Positions 17,150-27,200 of a stretch of 64,000 nucleotides of DNA are shown here, in pieces (position 1 is the first letter of the stretch; every line of letters starts with the position of its first letter). Position numbers and translations under genes: made by a program. The stretch comes from Pycnococcus provasolii (Eukaryota > Chlorophyta > Pseudoscourfieldiophyceae > Pseudoscourfieldiales > Pycnococcaceae): NCBI GenBank assembly GCA_938743325.2, contig OW568867.1:774501-838500 (forward strand). The letters run 5' to 3'. The notes under the pieces were generated by a model, which saw only the letters and a program-made list of their open reading frames with translations, was not told where the DNA came from and ran no database searches.

Positions 17150-18245
17150 TGTATAATATAATGATTATAATGTGTAAATTTTTACTCGACCATGGAATTG
17201 AAACAAGTTCCTCCCTATGTGCTACCGTATGCATACTGCACAAGTCCAGATCTGTCCCCTTGCTTGAAAATTGCATAGCCCACCATGAATGGCAGCTACG
17301 GGGCTTTAGCCCCGAAATTCGAACTGCACGTGAATGGCTGATGAAACCATCTTCTCGCTACCTGCCGTGTTGGCGAGGTGTTGGCCGCGCCCGTGCGTAT
17401 AAAAGGATTCCCCGCAAGGCCAGGCTGGTGCGAGCCTGGTCGTGGGGTAGCCTAGTTTAGCCTGTGTTTGATTGTTTCCTTTTGGGAACCCTGATGCGAA
17501 GAGTGTGGGAGAGATGCAGCTGAGATGCAGGAGATATGAGGAGGTGAGGCTCACCCACTCTGTCAGATGGCGGAAAACAAAAAAGACTAAAAGAGAGCAG
17601 AACAACAGGGCGGGAAATGCCGCCAATGGGAATGTTTGCAAGGCCCTTGGCCCTCCAACCACGGCAATCCAGTCTTGCACAACCACAAACACACCACAAA
17701 CACCACTACCCGTTGGCATTTTGGAGAGCTCGGTGTTGTTTCTGAGTCCACGGGGGTTGCTGCCAACCTCCCGGATGGACGGCTCCGGTTGCCGCAGGCC
17801 TCGATTCGATGCGGCCTCTCTTCCAGTTCCCTTAAGTGTTTGGAGGTCGGAGGGACTGGAGGCTACACACGTTGAGGTGAGCCTGTTCTTGTTTTGCGTA
17901 GGGTTGCGTTGTGAAGTTGTCTCGCACTCGTTCAACGAGCTTCAGCGGTGGGGAGACTCCTGCGAGCTCAGGTCGCCAGGCCCTGTCGAGTTCGGGCCTG
18001 GCCTCGGAGGGCATTGCCCCTCTAAATCTCAAACGCCGGCCTGTGTGGCGAAGCTCGTTGGCTCACAACGCGCGTCGTGCGTAGTAGTGTCATAGTAAGG
18101 GTGGTGGTTGGTTAGCTGCTGTGTTAGCTGTTAGCTCCACCTTTGCGGGTTGAGTAGGCCTTGCTCGCTCTAGGGTCTTTCGTGGCCTCCTGTGTAATAG
18201 CTGGGGCTGTTCTACTCGAGTGTTTGTTTAACGAAGAAGAGAAGG
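17150..18245. other. 1.1-kb leader/intergenic region with TATA-like box and GC hairpins
   Basis: No supported gene. The DNA contains a TATAAAAGG box at 17398-17406 and several GC-rich hairpins: 17299-17314 (CGGGGCT/AGCCCCG), 17410-17447 (core CCAGGCT/AGCCTGG) and 17976-18001 (CCAGGCCC/GGGCCTGG). The open frames here on both strands (up to 209 codons) overlap each other and resemble nothing known. It probably serves as promoter and long 5-prime leader of the giant gene, but a non-coding RNA is possible. Confidence 0.45.
17398..17406 (+). promoter_or_regulatory. Candidate TATA box upstream of the giant surface-protein gene
   Basis: TATAAAAGG in a GC-rich context. Transcription would then begin near 17425-17430, inside the hairpin at 17410-17447, leaving a leader of about 800-960 nt before the giant ORF unless an intron is removed. 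Confidence 0.4.
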
Positions 18246-21200
18246 ATGGTGCGAAGAACAGAGCTCGTGGTGGTCACAGATGAAAGGGGCGCGGATGCGC
18301 CGACCATATCCGGGATGTTATGGGGGAACACAGCAGAGGATGGCGATCGGCCACCTCGCAGCGCATCACAGCGGCGGCGTGTGAGCGCGATGGGCTTCAC
18401 GGCGATGGGCGCGTGCTTGCTCGCTCTGCTTTCGGCGTTGTTCACCACCGCAGAAGCCTACAGCGAGCGAAAGCCGTTCGGGTCTCACGAGAGCCACATG
18501 TGGGCAAAGGACAGCACGCACACGAAGCGCATGCCCGTTGCGAGCGTCTCGCCTCTCGTGGGTCCCGCGAGCGGAGGTACCAAAGTTACGCTACAGCCGA
18601 TCCAGCAGCTGCCGGAAGACCAGAAGTTCTTCTACTGCCAGTTTGGAGATGCAACCGTCATCGCCGACTCGTTCTACACGCTGCGCGGAAGGCCCGCGAT
18701 CGTGTGCACGGCGCCCAAGGGAACGGAGAAGAAGTCCGTGCCGTTGCGCCTTAGCTACGATGGCCTGACGTTCACCGACACCGGCGTGGACTACCACTAC
18801 CACAGCGAGCTGTCCATCGCCCAGGTGAGCCCAGCAGCGGGAACTCTCGCAGGTGGCATCGAGGTGATGCTCAAGGTGAGGGGAAAGCTTGTGCAGAGCA
18901 GCTTCAACGACACGTGGGCGACAACCGCGACGTGCCGTTTCGATGAGACGGAGGTGCCCGCGAAGTTCGAGAACCTCGAAGGCGACGAGCTGTATTCCAA
19001 GTTCAAGTGCGTCGCACCTGCGGTCGTCAACGTGGGCGTGGTTGACCTGCGCGTGTCGCTCGATGGGCAGTCGTACTCGAAGAACCGCGCGACGTACACG
19101 TACCTGTACTCGGCGCAGGCTGATGAGGGCGAGAGTGCCGACCTTGAGATGCACCAGATGCTGCGCAAGTTCGGCGAGCCGACCGAGGTGGCTCCCACCG
19201 TCTTCCAGACGACGTTCTACGACTTCTACGGCTTCTACGGCTTCTACGAGTTCTCGTTCTACGACTTCTACGGACTCGTGCGCTCGGAGTACGCGGCGGA
19301 TGCTGACGAGGGCGAGGGAGTGAACGACGTCTCAGAGCTGCCCGCGGCGTCGACGACGATCAAGATCTCGGAGCTTTGCATGGTGGCGCTGACGCCCGCC
19401 GTGGGCCCTGCGACGGGCGGAACGCGCGTGACGCTGAAGCTGGCGGGCGCGGTCCCGGAGGGACAGCAGCTTTTCTTCTGCAAGTTCGGAAGCACCGTCG
19501 TTCCTGCCGACTCGTTCTACTTCACCGCCGACTCGGCAAGCCCGGCAGTGGTGTGCACGGCGCCCCCAGGCACGGCACGCGAGCACGTCACGCTTCGCTT
19601 CTCGCTCGACGGCGAGCAGTTCACGGCGGCTGGTGCAACGTTCTACTACCACAGTGCTGTCAAGGTGGACATGCTGATGCCGTCCGCCGCGTCAACCGTC
19701 GGAGGAACGAATGTTATGCTGCAGCTCAGCGAGAACCCGCTTGAGAAGGGCTTCAGCTCCGACACCGTGACTGTGCCGACAACGTGCAAGTTCGACGGCA
19801 TCGAGGTGCCGGGCGAGTACCTGCATGCCCTGCACGGCGAAGACGACTCACCTCGTATCGTCTGCCCGACGCCGCCCATGGATGTCGGTGTTGTCGACTT
19901 GTACGTTTCTCTCGACGGCCAGAGCTACAACGCGCGGCCTGCTCCATTCACGGTGCTTCTCGGCATGCCGGAGGAGCCTGACTTTGGCTTCAGCCGCCAG
20001 GATCGTGCTCTACCAGGCATTATGCGCGAGGGCCCCTTCGTTGCGGACGAGGAGTACGAGCGTGGATTCTACGAGTTCTACCACTTCTACTCCACCTTCT
20101 ACAACTTCTTCTACTTCTACCAGGACTTCTACGGCGCGACGGACACGCCCGAGGCCCCTGTGGCTCTGCCAAAGCTGCCAACATACGTCAGCCCCGCGGT
20201 GCCGACGGTGTTCGACTACCTGCCATTTTCGCCCGACTACTGCGCCTTCTTCGACACGGGACCCGATGCCACGCTCGAGGTTCTCAAGCTCTCGGACGGA
20301 GTGCTCAGCCCCGTGTTCAACCCGTCGACGACTGTCTTCTTCGCAGCGGTGCCGAAGGCGGTGGCGTCTATCAACGTTCTCGCCATCTCGGCAGACCCTC
20401 TCGCCACGGTTCGCGTGAACGGCGAGAAGATTCCGCAGGGTGCCGTTGCCGTACGCGGCGGAAAGAAGTCGAACGACATCGACCTCAGCGTGGGTGAGAA
20501 CCTCGTGACGACGACGGTGACGGCGCAGGATGGAAAGACGAAGGAGTACAGCGTGGTTGCGGTGCGCCTCGCCGGAACTGATTCGAGTCTCAGCTACCTC
20601 GCTGTGCACCCGAACACTACCGAGGAGCTTGGATTCGAACCGGAGACGCTCAACTACTTCATGACTGCTCGATTTTTCACGAAGCAGACGTTCGTTGTTG
20701 CCAGACCCGCAGATCGCGACGCCACGATCGTCGTGAAGATCAACGGCCAGGAGGGACAGATCATGACGTCCGAGGTGAGCCCGCTGCTCGACCTCGACGT
20801 CGGCGTCAACACCATCGAGGTGATTGTGTACGCCGAGGATGGTATTGCGATTACCACGTACACGATAACGGTGCGCCGCCTTACTGGCTCCGAGCTTATC
20901 GACCTCGAGGTGTTCGCGCCGGATCTCAGCAACAAGCTTGATGGATTCGCGTTCCAGCCTGCGTTTGCGGCGGAAACGTTCACCTACCAGGTGTACGCTC
21001 CGACGATTGCGACCGTCGCCTTTGTTCGCCCGACGTCGCGCGACGCTGACGCCACGATCACCATGACCACCTCGCACGTGCCTGTGAACACGCGCCGACG
21101 CCGCCTGAGCGCTGCTGGGTGCGATGCCGCCGCAGGACAGAACTCCGGGGACTTTGTGCTGCAGCAGGCAACGGTCAGCGACTCAATTTGCCTTGTGTTT

Positions 21201-24200
21201 GGCACGAACACGTTCGAGGTCACGGTGAAGAATGGCGCGAATCCTGCGTCAACCTACACGCTAATCGTCACGCGCCCTGCCGCGGATGCTCTGCTCACCA
21301 ACCTGTTCGCAATTGACGCGCTTTCCTTCGCGGACCCCAAGCCGTACATCACGGATACGGACTTCACGCCCCCCAAGGAATCGGATGGCACGATCGACAG
21401 CCTTTCGGAAGTGCAGTACGTGCACGTGCCGTACAACTACAACAAGGCTCGCATCGAGTTCCACTCCAGCCCGCTCGCATATCGCATGTGGGTGTACAAG
21501 ATCGGCTCGAACACTGCCGCAATTGACGTAACCACAGGCGTGGGATTCACTGATACGGTACTTGACAAGTGCGGCCTTATCGATGGATTTGGCTACCACG
21601 TGTCCATCCTCGGATCAGATCGGTACACGAGGAAGAACTATACCGTCTACATCAACCGACAGGCAAGGCCAGAACACGGCCAACTTTCCGACTTCGGCGT
21701 GCAGGACGGATACAAGGCGTCGAACAACAGGAATACGCTGAGCTTCGATCCAGCGTTTACGCCGGCAATCACGTCTTACAGTCACATCATTATTCGCAAC
21801 TATCAGGACGGCTCGGTGTCAGCGGTTGGCACGAGTCCCCATTTCTACGCATATGCTGGCTACGCCAACGTGACGCTGAGTGGAATTTCCGGCGAGAATC
21901 TGCTTCCGAATGGAGCTGTCACGTCGTACACGTTGAAGACGGAGATCACGGACCTGTATGGACCGGATGGCAACCCGGATACGAACGACGCCTACCCAAC
22001 CAAATACCAAAGGGATGTTGCCGCCACATCGCTCAACCTGAACGGCGCTTATTCGTCTGGACCTCACCGCACGAAGTACGCTGGTACGTACTCCGCTGGC
22101 GAGATGGTGATTAACCCGATTAAAGTGAAGGTGATTGCGTGCGATAACTTTACGATCAACACGTATGTGTTCAACGCGAAGCGCAGTGACGGGGACAACT
22201 CCAAGCTTTGCGGCATTACGGCGGATCGCGGCGCTGGGATCAACCCGTTCAATGGCGGCGTTGCCGATCAGACGCTGTACATTCCATCGTACGAGGATGG
22301 TCTGGGTGGCAACGCGCAGATCAAGACGACGACGTGCGATCCATACGCGGACGTCTCCTGGACCTACAAGGAGAATGACTACGCAGGCAGCACCTACTAC
22401 GGCTACGGCTCTCAGGATGGATCGGCAACGTTCCCTCTGCCCTTGCCCGCTCACACGGGTACGACGCAGCCTGAGGTGACTGTGTACGTGCACGTTACGG
22501 CACAGAACGGCGCCGCCACGACCACGTACAAGCTCAAGGTGGTTCACGTCATCGGCAAGACGGCAACGCTCGACGGCGTCATCGTTCGCGGATACACGTG
22601 TGCGACGTACCCGTGCACGGGCAACTGTGCAGGATCCTCGTGCTGGTCGTACCCCGGAACGGGATTGACGCGTACGGCGACTGTTCCTGGCATGGAAACG
22701 AAGAGCGCTCGCAGGGCACTCGCTGCCGACGAAGCCTCCACCTACGGCGGAGAGACGTCGAACGCGACTCGGCGCATGCTGCTCGCGACGCCCAGCTGCG
22801 ACGGCAGTGGATGTGAGACGCACGTCAACGTGCGCGCTGAACAGGTCTTTGAGACATTCCTGCCATTCGAGGAAATCGGCGACATTCCTGCTATCACGGC
22901 GCTCGACGAGGATCCGCACTACGGTCGGCGATCTCGTGCACTGCAGGCGGTCACGACAACAACCGTTAGCATGTCTCCTGGTGGTGTTCCGTTGGCGCAA
23001 ACGCAGACGGGCACGCTGCCGTGGCAGTACGGCTTCGTTACGATTACGCCGCTCTGCACAGACACGTCGTGCTCGAGCGTTACTGTCGATGGCAAAGTGT
23101 CAGGTGGCCACAACGTGGAGAGCCCGCTGGTGCCGGTGAGCGGTGAGCTGAACTTCCTCCCTGGAAGCTCGAGCATTGCGGTGTTCGTGAAGCCGCACGA
23201 CAGCACTGCACCCGCGAAGGAGTACTACATGAAGCTGTCTCGCCAGACTGACAATGTTGCGACCATCAAGGAGCTTGGCATCATGGGCATTGACCTTTTG
23301 AGCGGAGCTAAGCTTCCCGGAACGTGCTACATGTCTGGCCAGACGGAGACGCACTTGAACCCAGCTGGCGTTGCGACTGAGGGCGAGGTCATCATGTGCA
23401 ACGTTCCCGCCGAGGCTGGACGTGCCAGCATGATTCCGTACACGGACAACCCGTACGCCGAGTTTACGATTGACCAGTTCCGCACGACGGGCTCGCAAAC
23501 GCCGTTCCTCTACGTCAAGTACGGCGCCGAGGCTGATCCGCCGTACCCTGATGCTCCCAAGGAGCTGGCGTTTGAGGCGAATGGACCAATTCGACTGAAG
23601 GTGACTGCCACGGATCAGGTGGCGAGCAAGCCATACTACCTGTACATCTACCGTGGCATGCTCAGCACATCTGCGCTGAAGAACATCACGGTGGAGTCGT
23701 ACGAGCATGACGCGGCTCCCAAGGTGCCAACGGACACACAGGCTTCGCTGCCATTCGGAGATGAGCCTTGGACGGAAACCTACCATCCAAACAACGACGG
23801 CAACGTGGAACCCGGCAACCTCATTCCGAACTTCAACGAGACTCGTTTCCAGGAATTCCCCGATGCGACCATCAACCGCCTGTATTCGCGTGCATACTAC
23901 GGAGCGCGTATGCCGGTCATGGACAAGTGGGCACGTATTCGTATCATCCCGGAAGATCGCCTCGCGTCCATCACGGTGAACGGCGTGGAGTGCAAGGCGA
24001 ACATTGTCACCAAGCGCAGTGGTCTTCCGGATGGCAACGAGCCGCTGTACTGTAAGCAGCTCCCCGGCGCAGCGGGTCTCGACACTGACGGGCTTAGCGC
24101 GGCTTACACCGCCATTGTGCAGATGCCGTATCCCGATGCGCTCATTCTGAATATCGTGGTGAAGAGCGCGGATAAGAGCACAGAAACTCGGTACCAGCTC

Positions 24201-27200
24201 TCGTTGTATCGCAACAACCCGCACCTCTACAAGATCGAGTTCACGAACACTTCCCGTGTGGACTACTACGATTACGAGTGTTCGAAGTCGGACACGACTT
24301 GCAACTTCCGCTACCCCATGGGCAAGAAGACTGCGCAACCGGTGTTCCCGATGAAGGCGCGCGTCTCAGGCGTGAAGGAGAGCGAGCTGCCTGACTGGGA
24401 GCCCGCGGCGCCTTACGAGGAGGACGAGTTCAACCTGAAGTGCCTGGCACCGAAGGTTGCTACGATGGACGGCACCATGAACGCCTTCGCCCAAGGTTAC
24501 GGCTACGAATCATTCCCCACTAGCTACGCGGAGATGCCACTCGTCACACTGTCCGCGCCGATCATAGACCGATCGGTGCCTACGCCAAAGTTTGATGCAT
24601 CGAGCCCCAACAATTTCGACTACGTCATGGAGCTTGATTCGTACGTCAATGGACTGAAGACGCCGAACACGACGAACATTGACATCTACACGGACCGATA
24701 CGATCCGGAGTACACGCAGGTACGCCTGAATGTCTTGGCTGTGGATGCGGTTCTGAGCAAGATGTACACGGTCGACGTTGCGCGCCAGCGCGGCGACGTC
24801 AGCGACTTCATGAAGATCACGCTCATGGGCGAGGCTTATGTTGCCGTCCGCGTGGATCCCAACGGCGCAAAGCCGGAGGGCTTCGAGGCACTTGACCTGA
24901 CTGATTGCTCGTTCGCGATTAAATTCCCCTCGGTCATGGACGAGGTGGTTGTCACCGCCACGATGTTTGACGCGGATGCCTCGTACTTCTTCTTCGATGG
25001 GTCTGGACAGCGACTCGGCCTCAGCGACACGGCTGGTTTCCCGTCCGGCACGTCGACTCCATCCATCAGCCTGAGGGAAGGCAAGAATGTCTTCGGAATG
25101 GTTGGAATCGCTGAGAATCCCGAATTTGAGACCGAGGCGGACCTGTGCGTATTCAAGCTCGCTAGCGACATCGCACTGCTGAAGGAGATTACCGCAGTCG
25201 ATGCTGTGTTGGATGATGATGGTGCGCTGACGGCTCTCGACCCGCCCTTCACGCCATACCCGGAGTTTGAGGAGAAGCTCATTATGTACGACTACGCCGT
25301 CACGGTGTTCAAGTACGAGGGCATGGAGGAACCGAAGGTTCGCGAGGCGACTTCGTTCATCATCGTACCCTACGAGGAAAAGGCGACCATCGTGGTGAAC
25401 GGACTGACAGTGGCGAACGACCGCACGCCGAAGAGTGTGACTCTCTCGAAGGACGATATCACGAATGTGGTCATCGACGTCACGGCACCTGACGGCGAAG
25501 GCAAGAAGCAGTACAAGGTGATTGTCCGTCGCTCGACGGGCAACTCCACGGCTCTTGAGTTCGTCGCCATCTCGCCTCCTGAGAAGGACGCTATCTCTTC
25601 GGCCATTGAGCTGCTTCCATTCCCCGGCAAGCCGGCGGCGTACTTCATCGACATTCCGGCGGAAGTGCAGGCTGCGAAGCTCTTCTTCCAGCCGTTCGAC
25701 CCGGCCACGACGGTTCTGTTCAACGACGATGTGCCGTCGGAGCTGGTTACTGATCAGGTATCCATCGGCCAGTCGAAGGCGTTCGACCTGAAGGACAACA
25801 GCAATCTCGTCCAGGTGAAGGTGATTTCCGAAAGTGGAAAGTTCGAATCGACGTACGACGTGCATATCTACCGCTCCGCCGCGCCGCGTGACAACCTCAA
25901 GCTTAAGACAATGAGGATCCTCGACGCGTCGAACAAGCCGACGACCGCCCTCGAGCCTGTGTTCGACCCCGAAACTCTCGGATACACGTTGTTTGGTGGA
26001 ACCGACTCGCGCATGACGCTGCGGGTGGAAGCTGAGGGAGACGCAACCGTCAGCGTTCGCTCAACTGCGTGCACGGATGGCAAGGGAGGAGGCTGGGAGA
26101 ATGCCACGTCGTTGAAGATTGACAGCGACGGCAATCCCACGGACCACGACCGCAAGATCGACTCTACGGGCGAGTGCTCTCCGTCTGGTGTGATTGAACT
26201 CAACTATGGCATGTCTGTCATTGAGATCACGGTGAGCGATGGCACATTCTCGACGATGTACCGTATCCTCGCATATCGCACTGTGCCGAATGCCGGTCCG
26301 GTGAACGACAAGTTCAATTACAAAGACGGCGTGGTTCCGAGCTTCCTGCGCACGTATGCCACAACGCAGCTTGCGGAGCTGATGATGCTCGAGGGGCTGA
26401 ATGTCTCTGGTATCAGCGGTTACTATGGACCCGACTTCAGCCCGCAGGCGGTCTTCTACTATGGCGGATCGTCTATCTTCTCGCGCATCGTCACGCTGGC
26501 AGCACGCCCATTCTACAAGGATGCCAGGACATTCATCAATGGCCTTGAGGTGACAGACGGCTCGAAGGTGCAGACAACCAACCACCAAGGACAGAACTTT
26601 GCTCTCGTCCGAACTGAGGGCGACGGCTTCCAGCAGGACGTCGTCGGAATGGTTGACGTTGCCACTGGCCTGGAGATTGACCTCATTCAGGCGACGGACA
26701 ATTCGGGCGCTAGCTACCGCGCAGTCCAGTTTGGCAGCGCGGGAACGTGTATTTCAAGCTTCGACGTTTACACGTACTCGAACGGATGCGACGAGTACCG
26801 CGTCCTGTTGCCCTTCTCCTCGGAGACGTCGAGCGTGACACTTCGCGCCCTCGAGCACACGAGCGAAGTGAAGCTGATGAAGGCGTACTCGGATGCGTTC
26901 CCGGACTTCAGCCTGCCGGAGACTGTTATTCCGTACAATCAGTCGACGACGCAGGTGCAGCTCAGCACCGAAAGTACCACGACGATCGAGTTCGAGCTGA
27001 TGACGATCCCTCCCGCAGGTGTGCCGCAGGAGAAGCGCCGTATTCGCGTGATTCTCGAGCGCCTGACAGCTGACGAGGCTCGTCTTCGCTCGCTTAAGGT
27101 GTTTGCGAAGCAGCGCAGGCAGCCACCGCCGCTTTCGCCAATTGACGTCGATGAGCCTGCGGAGGAGTTCAGGCTCGTGCCCCCCTTCAGCAGCGACGTG

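Noticed and set aside
17960-18060. tRNA or other structured RNA gene suggested by GTTCGGG and flanking stems
   Set aside because: No cloverleaf with acceptor, D and anticodon arms could be drawn around it.
17306-18095. Overlapping open frames of about 200 codons on both strands upstream of the giant gene
   Set aside because: They overlap each other, lack recognisable domains and cover hairpins and a TATA-like box; leader or intergenic DNA is more likely.
20010-21077. Long antisense frames inside the giant surface-protein gene, here and at 21819-23000, 23100-24338 and 24510-25865
   Set aside because: All lie opposite the well-supported repeat protein and show biased composition (His/Arg/Val-rich) without domains.
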